Positions 53,401-62,841 are shown, counted from the stretch's first letter. The stretch is DNA of 64,000 nt from Streptomyces chartreusis NRRL 3882 (GCF_900236475.1 NZ_LT963352.1:2356001-2420000); one strand, 5' to 3'. Translations and numbers: made by a program. The notes: generated from the letters alone by a model not told the origin.

Positions 53401-55402
53401 GTGGGCTCAGGACCTGGCCGGCGCCCGCCGCGCCATCCGGGTCCGGATCGCGGGCAGCGATCACTGGGCGGCGATCGAGGACGCGGGCCGGCTGCGCGAC
53501 GCACTGGGCACCGCCCTGCCGGTCGGCGTCCCGGAGGCCTTCACGGAACCCGTCAAAGACCCGCTCGGCGACCTCCTCGCGCGCTACGCCCGCACCCACG
53601 GCCCGTTCACCTCGACCACGGCGGCGGCCCGCTTCGGCCTGGGCGTGGCCGTCACCGATGGCGCCCTCCAGCGGCTGGCCGCGGCTGGCCGGGTCGTCCA
53701 GGGCGAGTTCCACCCGGCCGGGATCGGCCAGGAGTGGTGCGACGCGGCAGTGCTGCGCCGGCTCCGCCGCCGCTCCCTGGCTGCCCTGCGCCATGAGCTG
53801 GAGCCGGTGCCGCCGGCCGCACTCGCCCAGTTCCTTCCCCAGTGGCAGCACATCGGCAAGGGGCACTCCCTGCGCGGCATCGACGGCCTGGTGCGCGCCA
53901 TCGAGCAGGTGCAGGGCGCGTCCGTGCCCGCCTCCGCCCTGGAGAAGCTGGTCCTGCCCTCCCGGGTCGTGAACTACAACCCGGCCATGCTGGACGAGCT
54001 CACGGCCGCCGGAGAGGTGGTCTGGGCCGGGGCGGGCTCCCTCCCGGGCAAGGACGGCTGGGTCTCCCTCTACCTGGCGGACGCGGCCCCCCTGCTCCTG
54101 CCGCCCCCGCACCCCCTGGAGCTGACCGCCCTCCATCAGTCCGTCCTGGACATCCTCTCCGGCGGCTACGGCCTGTTCTTCCGCCAGATCGCCGACCAGG
54201 TCCGCGCCACCACCCACCCCGACGCCACCGATCCCCAACTGGCCGACGTGCTCTGGGACCTGGCCTGGTCCGGACGCCTGACCAACGACACGCTCGCGCC
54301 CATGCGTTCCCTGCTGGGCTCGGGCCGCACCGCCGGCTCCACGGCCCACCGCGCCAAGCGCACGGTCCCGCGCGGCCGCTACGGCTCCCTGACGGCCGCG
54401 GCCCGCCCCGCCTCCCGCTCCGGCCCGCCGACCGTCGCCGGCCGCTGGTCCCTGCTCCCGGCCCACGAGCCGGACCCCACGGTGCGGGCCCACGCCCTCG
54501 CCCGCACCCTCCTCGACCGGCACGGCGTGGTGACCAGGGGCGCGGTCTCGGCTGAGGGCGTCGAGGGCGGCTTCTCGGCGACGTACCGCGTCCTGTCCGC
54601 CTTCGAGGAGAGCGGCCAGGCCCGCCGCGGCTACGTCGTGGAGGGCCTCGGCGCCGCACAGTTCGCGATGGACGGTGCCGTGGACCGCCTGCGCGCGGTG
54701 TCCAACGCCCGCGACCGTGGCGAGGACCTGCCAGGCCCGCCGCCGGGCCCCGACCTCGACCCGTTCCCCGCCCACGACTTCGCCGCCCCGGGCGACTCGG
54801 CTCCCTTCACCGACCACACCGACCACCCCGGCCACCCCGGCCACGACGGCTTCCCCGACCTTGGTTCCTCCTTCGAAACTCCCCGGCCGTCCCCGGACGA
54901 GTACGTCTCGCCCCGCGACTACGCCCCGCAGGGCGCCCCGCCCTGGCAGAACGGCGGACGCGCGGCCTACGACTCCGGGTATCCGGGCCGTCGCACCCGT
55001 CCGGACGCCGCTGCCCGGGCCGTCGTCCTCGCCGCCGCCGATCCGGCGAACGCGTACGGCGCCGCCCTGCCCTGGCCCGAGCCCCCGACCGGCGCCGGGC
55101 ACAAGCCGGGCCGCAAGGCGGGCTCCCTGGTGGTGCTCGTCGACGGCGAGCTGACGCTCTACATGGAGCGCGGCGGGAAGACCCTGCTCGCCTGGGCCGC
55201 CGACCCGGACGGCGACCCCACCGACGACCCCCGCCTGCGCACCGCAGCGGAGGCCCTCGCCGAATCCGCCCGCGCGGGCTCCCTCGGCACGGTCACGGTG
55301 GAGCGCGTCAACGGCGCCCAGGCCCTGACCTCCCCCATCGGCACCCTCCTGGAAGGAGCGGGCTTCATCGCGACCCCCCGTGGCCTCCGCCTGCGCGCCT
55401 GA
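50477..55402 (+). CDS. lhr: Lhr-family ATP-dependent DNA helicase
   Basis: 1,641-residue superfamily 2 helicase of the Lhr type, a DNA repair helicase with large C-terminal domains. Walker A APTGSGKT is at residues 48-55, DEVH at 172-175 and GRAGHQ near residue 400. The winged-helix and Lhr-CTD regions follow. Around residues 1410-1510 an insert of about 95 residues rich in Pro, Asp and His lies before the conserved ADPANAYGAALPWP motif. ATG at 50477; upstream in-frame sequence overlaps the AraC gene. A Nei-type glycosylase gene follows after 29 bp, a pairing also seen in mycobacteria. Confidence 0.93.
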   Translation: MPSKAPGPLDGFSPATRAWFSGAFSAPTTAQSGAWQAIHEGSDVLVVAPTGSGKTLAAFLAALDQLASTPPPADPRKRCRVLYISPLKALAVDVERNLRSPLTGIRQESVRMGLPEPEVKVGIRSGDTPAAERRALSTRPPDILITTPESLFLMLTSATRDALTGVETVILDEVHAVAGTKRGAHLALSLERLDDLLPKPARRIGLSATVRPVDEVARFLSPRRKVEIVQPESGKEFDLSVVVPVEDLGELGGSPVADGSEGAERPSIWPHVEERITDLVQSHRSTIVFANSRRLAERLCNRLNEIAYERATGETLDEHHSPAELMGGSGAAQGAPQVIARAHHGSVSKEQRALVEEDLKAGRLPAVVATSSLELGIDMGAVDLVVQVESPPSVASGLQRVGRAGHQVGAVSTGVVFPKYRGDLVQAAVVTERMRTGAIESLRVPANPLDVLAQQLVAMTAMDTWQFDDLLAAVRRAAPFASLPESAFTAVLDMLAGRYPSDAFAELRPRVVWDRVTGEITGRPGAQRLAVTSGGTIPDRGLFGVFLAGADPKKGGGRVGELDEEMVYESRVGDVFTLGTSSWRIEDITRDRVLVSPAPGVPGRLPFWKGDQLGRPLELGRAVGAFLREVGSLSKDDARLRLLAAGLDAWAADNVLSYLDEQREACGHVPDDRTIVVERFRDELGDWRVVVHSPFGAQVHAPWALALGAKLSERYGMDAQVMHADDGIVLRLPDADLMGLDLLDQEPVKMGREYDAEQAPVGAADVVFDKGEVDQVVTDQVGSSALFAARFRECAARALLLPRRNPGKRTPLWQQRQRASQLLQVASEFGSFPIVLEAVRECLQDVFDVPGLVELMGDLESRKVRLVEVTTPEPSPFARSLLFGYVAQFLYEGDSPLAERRAAALSLDSRLLAELLGQAELRELLDAEVLTELERELQWLTEDRRVKDAEGVADILRLLGPLTDAELAERGAEPQWAQDLAGARRAIRVRIAGSDHWAAIEDAGRLRDALGTALPVGVPEAFTEPVKDPLGDLLARYARTHGPFTSTTAAARFGLGVAVTDGALQRLAAAGRVVQGEFHPAGIGQEWCDAAVLRRLRRRSLAALRHELEPVPPAALAQFLPQWQHIGKGHSLRGIDGLVRAIEQVQGASVPASALEKLVLPSRVVNYNPAMLDELTAAGEVVWAGAGSLPGKDGWVSLYLADAAPLLLPPPHPLELTALHQSVLDILSGGYGLFFRQIADQVRATTHPDATDPQLADVLWDLAWSGRLTNDTLAPMRSLLGSGRTAGSTAHRAKRTVPRGRYGSLTAAARPASRSGPPTVAGRWSLLPAHEPDPTVRAHALARTLLDRHGVVTRGAVSAEGVEGGFSATYRVLSAFEESGQARRGYVVEGLGAAQFAMDGAVDRLRAVSNARDRGEDLPGPPPGPDLDPFPAHDFAAPGDSAPFTDHTDHPGHPGHDGFPDLGSSFETPRPSPDEYVSPRDYAPQGAPPWQNGGRAAYDSGYPGRRTRPDAAARAVVLAAADPANAYGAALPWPEPPTGAGHKPGRKAGSLVVLVDGELTLYMERGGKTLLAWAADPDGDPTDDPRLRTAAEALAESARAGSLGTVTVERVNGAQALTSPIGTLLEGAGFIATPRGLRLRA

Positions 55403-55431
55403 TCGTCCCGGCGACGTGCCACCCTTGACCC

Positions 55432-56259
55432 ATGCCCGAAGGTGACACGGTCTGGCAGACCGCGAGCCGGCTGCACAACGCCCTCGCGGGCAAGGTGCTG
55501 ACCCGTAGCGACCTCCGGGTGCCCCGGCTCGCGACGGCCGACCTCACGGGCCGTACGGTCCTCGACGTCACCGCGCGCGGCAAACACCTCCTGACCCGCG
55601 TCGAGGGCGGCCTGACCCTGCACTCCCACCTGCGGATGGACGGTTCCTGGAAGGTGTACGCGAACGGCCGGCGCTGGAGCGGCGGCCCCGGCCACCAGAT
55701 CCGCGCGATCCTCGGCAACGCCGACCGCACGGCCGTCGGCTACCGCCTCCCCGTCCTGGAGCTCCTGCGCACCGCCGACGAGCACCGCGCGGTCGGCCAC
55801 CTCGGCCCCGACCTCCTCGGCCCGGACTGGGACCCCGACCGGGCCCTCGCCCATCTCCTCCAGGACCCCGCCCGCCCCCTCGGCGAGGCCCTGCTCGACC
55901 AGCGCAACCTCGCCGGTATCGGCAATGTCTACAAGAGCGAGCTCTGCTTCCTGCTCGGCGTCACCCCCTGGCTCCCCGTCGGCGACCTGCCCGCCGAGCG
56001 CGCCGCCCAGCTGCCCGCGCTCGCCAAGAAGCTGCTGGAGACCAACCGCGACCGCCCGATCCGCAGTACGACGGGCCGCCGCGGCCAGGACCTCTTCGTG
56101 TACGGCCGGGCCCCCCGCCCCTGCCTGCGCTGCCACACCTCCGTCCGTGTCGCCGACCAGGGAGACGGCTCCCGCGAACGCCCCACGTACTGGTGCCCCG
56201 CCTGTCAGCGGGGCCCCGCCCCGGCCGCGTCCCCGACCCGGCGCAGTCGCGCCCATTGA
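55432..56259 (+). CDS. Fpg/Nei-family DNA glycosylase (Nei2-type)
   Basis: 275-residue DNA repair glycosylase/AP lyase. The N-terminus MPEGDTVW carries the catalytic Pro2 and Glu3 of the Nei branch. The helix-two-turns-helix motif is LLDQRNLAGIGNVYKSE, and the C-terminal zinc finger is CLRCHT...YWCPACQ. It removes oxidised bases. It follows lhr by 29 bp in the same direction, suggesting joint expression in repair. Confidence 0.93.
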   Translation: MPEGDTVWQTASRLHNALAGKVLTRSDLRVPRLATADLTGRTVLDVTARGKHLLTRVEGGLTLHSHLRMDGSWKVYANGRRWSGGPGHQIRAILGNADRTAVGYRLPVLELLRTADEHRAVGHLGPDLLGPDWDPDRALAHLLQDPARPLGEALLDQRNLAGIGNVYKSELCFLLGVTPWLPVGDLPAERAAQLPALAKKLLETNRDRPIRSTTGRRGQDLFVYGRAPRPCLRCHTSVRVADQGDGSRERPTYWCPACQRGPAPAASPTRRSRAH

Positions 56260-56291
56260 CGACCCGTCAGAAACGCTCGTACGGTCCCTGT

Positions 56292-57056
56292 ATGCCCGTC
56301 ACGGCGTACGACCTCACCGGCCGCGCCGCTTTCGTCACCGGAGCCGCGAGCGGCATCGGCCGGGCCTCGGCACTCCTGCTCGGGGAGGCGGGCGCCACCG
56401 TGCACTGCGCGGACCGCGACACCGAGGGCCTGCACGAGACGGCGGCCCTGATCAAGGACGGCGGCGGCACCGCCCACACCCACGACCTCGACGTCACCGA
56501 CCGCGCCCGGCTGAGGCAGGCCATCACCTCCTGCGAACGCCTGGACATCCTGGCCGCGATCGCCGGGATCATGCACAGCAGCCCGGTTCTGGAGACCCGG
56601 GACGAAGATCTCGACCGGGTGCTCGACGTCAACTTCAAGGGCGTGCTGCACGCCTGCCAGGAGGCGGCCCGTCTGATGATCGCCCAGGGCTGCGGGGGCA
56701 GCATCGTCACCATGGCCTCGGGCGCCGTCGACACCGGCGCCCGCGGGCTGCTCTGCTACGGCGCGGCCAAGGCGGCGGTGGTCCAGCTGACCAAGACCCT
56801 CGCGACCGAGGTCGGCCGGCACGGGATCCGCGTCAACGCGGTCGCTCCCGGCTGGATCCGTACCCCCATGACCGACCGCCGCGACAGCGAGGCCCAGGCA
56901 CACACCGAGGCCCTCATGACCCGCATGTCCCCGTTGGGGAAGGTCGGCACCCCCGAGGACATCGCCCACGCGGTCCTGCACCTGGCATCCGACGCCTCGG
57001 CCTTCACGACGGGCCAGATCGTCCGCCCGAACGGCGGCGTGGCGATGCCCTGGTAG
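56292..57056 (+). CDS. Short-chain dehydrogenase/reductase
   Basis: 254-residue SDR with cofactor motif TGAASGIGRA, DVT after strand 3, an NAG-equivalent AAIAGI, catalytic YGAAK and PGWIRTPM. An acidic residue after strand 2 (HCADRDTEG) suggests NAD(H) preference. ATG at 56292; in-frame sequence upstream overlaps the glycosylase gene and is not used. It lies 32 bp behind the nei gene, and its substrate cannot be told from sequence. Confidence 0.88.
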   Translation: MPVTAYDLTGRAAFVTGAASGIGRASALLLGEAGATVHCADRDTEGLHETAALIKDGGGTAHTHDLDVTDRARLRQAITSCERLDILAAIAGIMHSSPVLETRDEDLDRVLDVNFKGVLHACQEAARLMIAQGCGGSIVTMASGAVDTGARGLLCYGAAKAAVVQLTKTLATEVGRHGIRVNAVAPGWIRTPMTDRRDSEAQAHTEALMTRMSPLGKVGTPEDIAHAVLHLASDASAFTTGQIVRPNGGVAMPW

Positions 57057-57115
57057 ACACACCTGGCACACACCCACCCAAGACCCCCGCGCCCCCGAAG
57101 CACCCGCCCCCGACA

Positions 57116-57373
57116 TCACCCCCTCCGCGACACCACCCCCCGGCGCCCCACCGCCAGCACCCTCCGCCACCGCCCCGTACCAACCGCCGCGCTCGCCCGC
57201 CCCTTCGGCACGCAATGCACCGGCAGCACGCTCAACCCCCACCCCCCGGCCGCGACCGTCGCCTCCAGCACCCCGGCCCCGGGCGCGACCACCAGCCGCA
57301 GCACCGCCCACCACCACAGCGCCCCCAGCCCCAGCACAGCTCCGCGGGCCCCCCAGCGCCCTATCCCCGCCAT
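57116..57373 (-). CDS. Small hydrophobic protein of unknown function
   Basis: 85-residue protein starting MAGIGRWGARGAVLGLG, with one strong membrane helix (about residues 10-30) and a second weaker one near LEATVAAGGWGLSVLPVHCVP (given as VAAGGWGLSVLPVH). The ATG follows GGAGG with a nine-base spacer, which is the main reason to call it a gene. It lies on the minus strand between the convergent SDR gene and the Dps gene upstream. No family recognised. Confidence 0.6.
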   Translation of the reverse strand: MAGIGRWGARGAVLGLGALWWWAVLRLVVAPGAGVLEATVAAGGWGLSVLPVHCVPKGRASAAVGTGRWRRVLAVGRRGVVSRRG

Positions 57374-57548
57374 GGCCGCCACCTCCAGCCCGACGCTATG
57401 GGGCCGCGCGGGCCGGCGGACAGGGCGCACCAACGGCACACGGGCGCACCGCGCACCCCACTGCGCCGGGCTGCGAGACCGCGAGCGGCGAAGCCCTGAG
57501 CGGCGATGTCTCCGCTCGGCCCGTCTCCCGCTGCCGCGCCCTCTCCGG

Positions 57549-58019
57549 TCACCCGTTCTCGGCCTGGAACATCCAGTGATGCTTCTCCAGGTCCGCCGTG
57601 ATCCCGATGAAGATGTCCTGGCTCACGGGATCCGGCTCACCGGTCGCCTCGACCCGTTCCCGCATCCGCGCGATCACCGCGCCCAGCGCCTCGACGAGCG
57701 CCCCCACGGCGGTCGTGTCGTCGACCCACCCCTCGGGCGTCACGCCGATCCCGCTGCCGACGGCGACCGTCGCGGCACGCCCGTCGGGCGGGATCCCGAG
57801 CGCCGCGGCGCGCTCCGCCACGGTGTCGGAGTACTTCCGCGCGGTGTCGACGACCTCATCGAGCTGGAGGTGTACGGAGCGGAAGCGCGGCCCCACCACG
57901 TTCCAGTGGATCTGCTTCGCCACGAGGGCGAGGTCCACCAGGTCGACCAGGGCGCCCTGCAACGCCTCGGAGACGGTCTTCAGGCTCGCGTCGGACAGCG
58001 GGCTCTTCACGACGTACAT
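57549..58019 (-). CDS. Dps-family ferritin-like DNA-binding/iron-storage protein
   Basis: 156-residue Dps. The ferroxidase signature is HWNVVGPRFRSVHLQLDEVV with conserved His and Asp/Glu ligands; the remainder forms the four-helix bundle ending EKHHWMFQAENG. The ATG at 58019 follows GGAGG; a GTG two codons earlier overlaps it. By position it matches S. coelicolor DpsB. It lacks a long lysine-rich tail, so DNA binding is uncertain. Dps proteins form dodecamers that oxidise and store iron. Confidence 0.9.
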   Translation of the reverse strand: MYVVKSPLSDASLKTVSEALQGALVDLVDLALVAKQIHWNVVGPRFRSVHLQLDEVVDTARKYSDTVAERAAALGIPPDGRAATVAVGSGIGVTPEGWVDDTTAVGALVEALGAVIARMRERVEATGEPDPVSQDIFIGITADLEKHHWMFQAENG

Positions 58020-58253
58020 CCGCACCTCCGTTGGCTGCCCCCCGCCATCCCCTCAACGATGACCGCCGCACGCCCCACCGGCAAACGCAAACAAAACGGA
58101 CAGGCCGATGCTGGGCGGCCCCGCGCAAGCGAAAACCCCGGGCGCACCCCTCCGGATCTCCCGGAGAGGCCCGGCCGGGGCCTCACCACACCTTCTCAGC
58201 GCCTCGTCGGCGTCCCACGCTTCACACGGCGCGAGCCGCGTCCGCGTACACGC

Positions 58254-58634
58254 TCACGCGGCGACGACGTCCACCGCCTCGGCGGGCGCCTTGATCGTCA
58301 CCCGTTCCGGTGGCACACCGGTCACCGAAACGGAACCCAGCATCGGGCGAACCGGCGTGGGCACAGGTTCGCTGGGGGTGGCCGCAGCGGACTGGGCCAG
58401 CTCGGCCAGGGCGAGCTCGTCGCTCACTTCCCGCATGAGCTCGGACATCCGTACGTCCAGCGCGTCGCAGATGGCGGAGAGCAGTTCGGAGGAAGCCTCC
58501 TTCTGCCCCCGCTCCACCTCGGATAGATAGCCGAGTGAGACTCGGGCGGACGAGGAGACTTCGCGCAGAGTACGGCCCTGGCGCTGGCGCTGCCGACGCA
58601 GCACGTCACCCAGCAGGCGACGGAGCAGAATCAT
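58254..58634 (-). CDS. clgR: ClgR-like HTH activator of clp/lon protease genes
   Basis: 126-residue regulator. A Cro/C1-type helix-turn-helix ([36 protein letters not shown]) is followed by an acidic helix and a variable tail ending VVAA. The C-terminal Ala-Ala fits the known turnover of ClgR by ClpP proteases, forming a feedback loop. ATG at 58634 after GAGGAGGGAG. It is in the conserved pgsA-cinA-clgR order also seen in mycobacteria and corynebacteria. Confidence 0.88.
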   Translation of the reverse strand: MILLRRLLGDVLRRQRQRQGRTLREVSSSARVSLGYLSEVERGQKEASSELLSAICDALDVRMSELMREVSDELALAELAQSAAATPSEPVPTPVRPMLGSVSVTGVPPERVTIKAPAEAVDVVAA

Positions 58635-58743
58635 CGGTGGCTCCCTCCTCGGACCGCGTAGCCGCATCCATTACGCCCCACCGTACCGCCTTGCGCCGCG
58701 GCCGTGCGGGGAGCGATGTCGTGTTCACTCAGGGCTGCAAACA

Positions 58744-59289
58744 TCAAAACCCCCCGTTCCGTTCCGTATCCTGTGCCCGCTCATTCCCAGTCTGTTCGCC
58801 CGCAAGCTCCTTCAGGAGCAGTGCGAGTACGCTCCGTACACTCTCTCTACGAATTTCCTCGCGGTCGCCGTTCAACCGCAGAGCCTCCACTTTTCCGCCG
58901 CCGGCAGAACCGGAATCGGCCCTCAGGGGTCCGTCCACGGCGACGAAGACCGTCCCGACGCTCTGTCCGTCCTGCGGCTCGGGACCCGCGACACCGGTGG
59001 TCGCGATGCCCCAGTCCGTGCCGAGCGCCTTACGCACTCCGGCCGCCATCTGGGCCGCGACCTGCGGATCCACCGCTCCTCGCGCCGCCAGCAGGGCGGC
59101 GTCGACGCCCAGTAGGTCATGCTTCAGTTCGGTGGCGTAGGCCGTCACCGAGCCCCGGAAGACCTTGGACGCCCCGGGGACGGATGTGATCTCCGCCGCT
59201 ACGAGGCCACCGGTCAGCGACTCCGCGACGGCGAGCGTCCTGCCCTTCACCGTGAGTAGTCGCACCACGTCGGTGGCCGTGGAACTCAC
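58744..59289 (-). CDS. cinA: CinA C-terminal (nicotinamide-nucleotide amidase) protein
   Basis: 181-residue PncC-type amidase that converts NMN to NaMN. It has AVAESLTGGLVAAEI, VFRGSVTAYA and TGVAGPEPQDGQSVGTV. It contains only the C-terminal CinA domain, as in actinobacteria. GTG start overlaps the pgsA stop by four bases, showing tight coupling with pgsA, and clgR follows downstream. Confidence 0.92.
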   Translation of the reverse strand: MSSTATDVVRLLTVKGRTLAVAESLTGGLVAAEITSVPGASKVFRGSVTAYATELKHDLLGVDAALLAARGAVDPQVAAQMAAGVRKALGTDWGIATTGVAGPEPQDGQSVGTVFVAVDGPLRADSGSAGGGKVEALRLNGDREEIRRESVRSVLALLLKELAGEQTGNERAQDTERNGGF

Positions 59290-60158
59290 GCTTCCTTCTC
59301 CTCCAACGCGGCCTTGCGCTCGGCGATTCCCCGCCTGCGCAGCACAATGGCCTGTTTCACATAGTCGAGCCCGGTCACCACGGTCAGAACGACCGCCGCG
59401 GCCATCACCCAGAACCTCAGGGTGGCCAGCCACCCCGTCAGCGCCAGCACGTACATGCCCACGGCCACGCCCTGGGTGAGCGTCTTGAGCTTGCCTCCGC
59501 GGCTGGCCGGGATGACGCCGTACCGAATGACCAGAAAACGCAGCAGCGTGATCCCGAGTTCCCGGCCGAGGATGACGCCCGTCACCCACCACGGCAGATC
59601 GCCGAGCGCGGACAGACAGATCAGCGCCGCCCCCATGATCGCCTTGTCGGCGATGGGGTCGGCGATCTTCCCGAAGTCGGTGACCAGGTTGTACGTGCGC
59701 GCCAGATGACCGTCGAAGAGGTCGGTGATCATGGCGATGGCGAAGGCCGCCCAGGCGAGGGCCCGCCACGCCGGGTCGTACCCGCCGTCCGCGAGCATCA
59801 GCGCCACGAAGGCCGGTACGAGGATCAGCCGGAGCATGGTCAGGAGGTTGGCGACGTTCCAGACGCTGGCCTGGTTGACGGCCGCGGCAGCCAGCTTCCC
59901 GCCCCGTGCCGGCTTCCCGTCGTCCTGCGCGTCGACGACGGCGCTCTCCGCGCCGTCACCGGCGGCGGCCCCGCTGTCACCCACGCCGGACGCCGCACCC
60001 TGCCGTGCACCCGGCGCCGCGCCGGACGCACCGCCCTCGGTCGACCGCGCGGCCGACCGGCCCATCGAAGCCCCGGGAACCTTCCCCGAAGCCGCACCGG
60101 CCGCGGCCCTCCTCGCGCCGGAGGGGCCTCCCGCCGCGGATGCCGGAACACCGGTCAT
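59286..60158 (-). CDS. pgsA: CDP-diacylglycerol-glycerol-3-phosphate 3-phosphatidyltransferase
   Basis: 290-residue membrane enzyme making phosphatidylglycerol phosphate. The CDP-alcohol phosphotransferase motif is complete: [19 protein letters not shown] then IADPIAD. About five membrane segments begin near residue 100. The first 90 residues are an Ala/Gly/Ser-rich low-complexity extension. GTG/ATG start overlaps the rimO stop by four bases and its stop overlaps cinA, so rimO-pgsA-cinA is one coupled unit. Confidence 0.92.
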   Translation of the reverse strand: MTGVPASAAGGPSGARRAAAGAASGKVPGASMGRSAARSTEGGASGAAPGARQGAASGVGDSGAAAGDGAESAVVDAQDDGKPARGGKLAAAAVNQASVWNVANLLTMLRLILVPAFVALMLADGGYDPAWRALAWAAFAIAMITDLFDGHLARTYNLVTDFGKIADPIADKAIMGAALICLSALGDLPWWVTGVILGRELGITLLRFLVIRYGVIPASRGGKLKTLTQGVAVGMYVLALTGWLATLRFWVMAAAVVLTVVTGLDYVKQAIVLRRRGIAERKAALEEKEA

Positions 60159-61636
60159 CTGCCCGCCTCCTCACTCCACGCCGGCGACGCGAACGAGCCC
60201 TGAAGCGGCTCGGCCACCAGGTCGACGCCCTCCGTACCGACCACCTTCGCCTCGACCATACGGCCGCTGCTCAGGCCCGCGCCGCTCGTGAGCAGCACCT
60301 GGCCGTCCGTCTCGGGCGCCTGGTGCGCCGCCCGGCCGTACACGCCCTCCTCGTCGTCGACGGACTCGACGAGCACGTGCACCGTCTGGCCGACGCGCTC
60401 CTCGGCGCGCTGCGAGACGAGTTCCTCGGCCAGCCGCGAGACACGGGCCAGCCGCTCGGCGACGACGTCCTCGTCGAGCTTGTTCTCGTAGGTCGCCGCC
60501 TCGGTGCCCTCCTCGTCGGAGTAGCCGAAGACGCCGATGGCGTCCAGCCGCGCGCCGCTGAGGAACCGCTCCAGTTCGGCGAGGTCGGCCTCGCTCTCGC
60601 CGGGGAAGCCGACGATGAAGTTGGAGCGCACGCCGGCCTCGGGCGCCTTGCTGCGGATCGTGTCGAGCAGCTCCAGGAACCGGTCAGTGTCGCCGAAGCG
60701 GCGCATCGCGCGCAGCACACCGGGCGCGGAGTGCTGGAAGGACAGGTCGAAGTAGGGCGCGACCTTCGGGGTCGACGTCAGCACGTCGATCAGGCCCGGC
60801 CGCATCTCCGCGGGCTGGAGGTAGCTCACCCGGACCCGCTCGATGCCGTCCACCTCGGCGAGCTCGGGCAGCAGCGACTCCAGCAGGCGGATGTCGCCGA
60901 GGTCCTTGCCGTAGGAGGTGTTGTTCTCGGAGACCAGCATGATCTCCTTCACGCCCTGCTCGGCCAGCCAGCGGGTCTCGTTCAGCACGTCGCTCGGGCG
61001 GCGGGAGATGAAGGAGCCACGGAAGGACGGGATGGCGCAGAAGGAGCAGCGCCGGTCACAGCCGGAGGCGAGCTTCACGGAGGCCACCGGGGAGCCGTCC
61101 AGACGGCGGCGCAGGGGCGCGCGGGGGCCGGAGGCCGGAGCGAGGCCCTCCGGGAGGTCCGCGGGGGCGTGTCCGGGCAGCGCGACCTCGGCGGCCGACT
61201 CCTGCCGCTCGGCCGGGCTGATCGGCAGCAGCTTGCGCCGGTCGCGCGGGGTGTGCGAGGCGTGGATGCCGCCGTTGAGGATGGTCTGGAGGCGGTCCGA
61301 GATGTCCGTGTAGTCGTCGAACCCGAGTACACCGTCGGCCTCGGGGAGGGCTTCGGCGAGCTCCTTGCCGTACCGCTCGGCCATGCAGCCCACCGCCACG
61401 ACGGCCTGGGTTCTGCCGTGTCCCTTGAGGTCGTTGGCCTCCAGGAGGGCGTCGACGGAGTCCTTCTTGGCGGCCTCGACGAAGCCGCAGGTGTTCACGA
61501 CAGCGACGTCCGCGTCCTCGGCGTCCTCCACGAGCTGCCAGCCGTCCGCCTCCAAACGGCCTGCGAGCTCCTCCGAGTCCACCTCGTTACGGGCGCAGCC
61601 AAGGGTGACGAGTGCGACGGTACGGCGTTCAGGCAT
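60155..61636 (-). CDS. rimO: Ribosomal protein S12 methylthiotransferase
   Basis: 493-residue radical SAM enzyme that methylthiolates Asp on ribosomal protein S12. The N-terminal auxiliary cluster cysteines lie in [19 protein letters not shown] and VGCMAERYG; the radical SAM motif is CDRRCSFC; a TRAM domain is C-terminal. ATG at 61636 gives [14 protein letters not shown], the family start; a longer frame upstream is not conserved. It is a paralogue of miaB in the same window. It heads the rimO-pgsA-cinA operon. Confidence 0.95.
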   Translation of the reverse strand: MPERRTVALVTLGCARNEVDSEELAGRLEADGWQLVEDAEDADVAVVNTCGFVEAAKKDSVDALLEANDLKGHGRTQAVVAVGCMAERYGKELAEALPEADGVLGFDDYTDISDRLQTILNGGIHASHTPRDRRKLLPISPAERQESAAEVALPGHAPADLPEGLAPASGPRAPLRRRLDGSPVASVKLASGCDRRCSFCAIPSFRGSFISRRPSDVLNETRWLAEQGVKEIMLVSENNTSYGKDLGDIRLLESLLPELAEVDGIERVRVSYLQPAEMRPGLIDVLTSTPKVAPYFDLSFQHSAPGVLRAMRRFGDTDRFLELLDTIRSKAPEAGVRSNFIVGFPGESEADLAELERFLSGARLDAIGVFGYSDEEGTEAATYENKLDEDVVAERLARVSRLAEELVSQRAEERVGQTVHVLVESVDDEEGVYGRAAHQAPETDGQVLLTSGAGLSSGRMVEAKVVGTEGVDLVAEPLQGSFASPAWSEEAGR

Positions 61637-61729
61637 GGGCTCAAGAGTACTTCGTCCCGCTGACACCCCACGTCGACGGGGTTGGCCGTTTCCAGGCCAA
61701 CCCCGTAGTGACGGCACCCTTCCGCCCGG

Positions 61730-62578
61730 TTACCCGGCCTCGGGGTCACCCTTCGTGTACGTCAGGCGCTCCACGGAGCCCGGCTGGAAGTCGTCCTTGA
61801 TCTTCTTGCCGTTGACGAAGAGGTCGATCGCACCGGCGTCACCGAGGACGAGGTGCACCTTCGAGCTGTCCTGGAAGGTCTTGGTCTCGCCCTGCTTGAG
61901 GAATCCGTCGAAGAGCAGCCGGCCGTTGTGGTCCTTGGCGGAGATCCAGCTGCGGCCGTCGGCGGCGGCCACCTGGACCGTCACCTTGTCCTGGGGCGCG
62001 GCGGCGATGGCGCTGTCGGACGCCTCGGGCTTGGGGTCAGTGGGCTTCTTGGTCTTGGTGGTCGGCGAGGCGGAGTCGCCGGGCGTGGAGCCCTCGGCCA
62101 CGTTCGCCTCGCCGCCGCCGTCGTCGCCGCCCTGGAACATGGTGAACCCGACGAATCCGATCACGGCGACGATCGCGGCAACCATGGCGGCGGTCCAGTT
62201 GGGCCCCCGCCGCTCCGGACGGATGCGCTCCGCCTCGAAGAGGGGAGCTGCCGGGGTCGGTGCCGGGCGCCCGCCGTGCTCGTCGCCGTACTGGTCGAGC
62301 AGCGGCGCGGGGTCGAGGTGGACGGCCTTGGCCAGGGTCCTGATGTGCCCTCGGGCATAGACGTCACCACCGCAGGCGGTGAAGTCGTCCGCCTCGATGG
62401 CGTGCACGATGTTCATGCGGACCCGGGTGGCGCTACTGATGTCGTCGACGGTCAGCCCAGCGGCGATACGCGCCTGCTGAAGGGCACGGCCGATGGAGGG
62501 GCGGGCTTCCTCGCGGTCTTCTTCGACGCGCTCGTCTTCGAACGGACGCTCGTCTTCAGGGGAGTTGCCGATGGACAC
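61730..62578 (-). CDS. RodZ-like HTH / DUF4115 membrane protein
   Basis: 282-residue bitopic protein. A Cro-type helix-turn-helix domain (IGRALQQARIAAGLTVDDIS, YARGHIRTLAKAV) is followed by one membrane helix (about residues 129-148), a Ser/Thr/Pro linker and a C-terminal DUF4115 domain (GRLLFDGFLKQGETKTF). This is the RodZ arrangement, which links cytoskeleton or division to the cell wall. GTG start. It lies between ftsK and rimO on the same strand. Confidence 0.88.
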   Translation of the reverse strand: MSIGNSPEDERPFEDERVEEDREEARPSIGRALQQARIAAGLTVDDISSATRVRMNIVHAIEADDFTACGGDVYARGHIRTLAKAVHLDPAPLLDQYGDEHGGRPAPTPAAPLFEAERIRPERRGPNWTAAMVAAIVAVIGFVGFTMFQGGDDGGGEANVAEGSTPGDSASPTTKTKKPTDPKPEASDSAIAAAPQDKVTVQVAAADGRSWISAKDHNGRLLFDGFLKQGETKTFQDSSKVHLVLGDAGAIDLFVNGKKIKDDFQPGSVERLTYTKGDPEAG

Positions 62579-62841
62579 GGGGGCGCCTTTCGAGCGTGTA
62601 GCCGCCTGTGCTGGAGGTTCAGTCTAGGGGGGGTACAAAAGGGTGGGGCAACCGGGCGGTGGCACTTTGTACGCCATCGGAATGGCCCGACATTCCGATG
62701 GTGGGGAAGCTGTTCGTCGTTTCCCTCAACTTGACGTACGCCGAAGGGAAACGGTTGCTCGATGCCCCCTTACGGGTGAGTCACGATCCGGACACCCGAT
62801 TGCAGTACGACTCGGCGTGGCGACCGGTGTGAACCGCTTCC
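62579..62841. other. ftsK-rodZ-like intergenic region
   Basis: 263 bp without a supported gene. A short plus-strand frame (62608-62832) has no ribosome site or recognisable family. It is likely to hold the promoter for the RodZ-like gene. Confidence 0.4.

Noticed and set aside
51644..55102. Long minus-strand open frame opposite lhr
   Set aside because: Antisense shadow of the Lhr helicase with no motif or ribosome site.
62608..62832. Plus-strand frame of 74 codons between ftsK and the RodZ-like gene
   Set aside because: No Shine-Dalgarno sequence, no family, and it sits in the promoter region of the RodZ-like gene.
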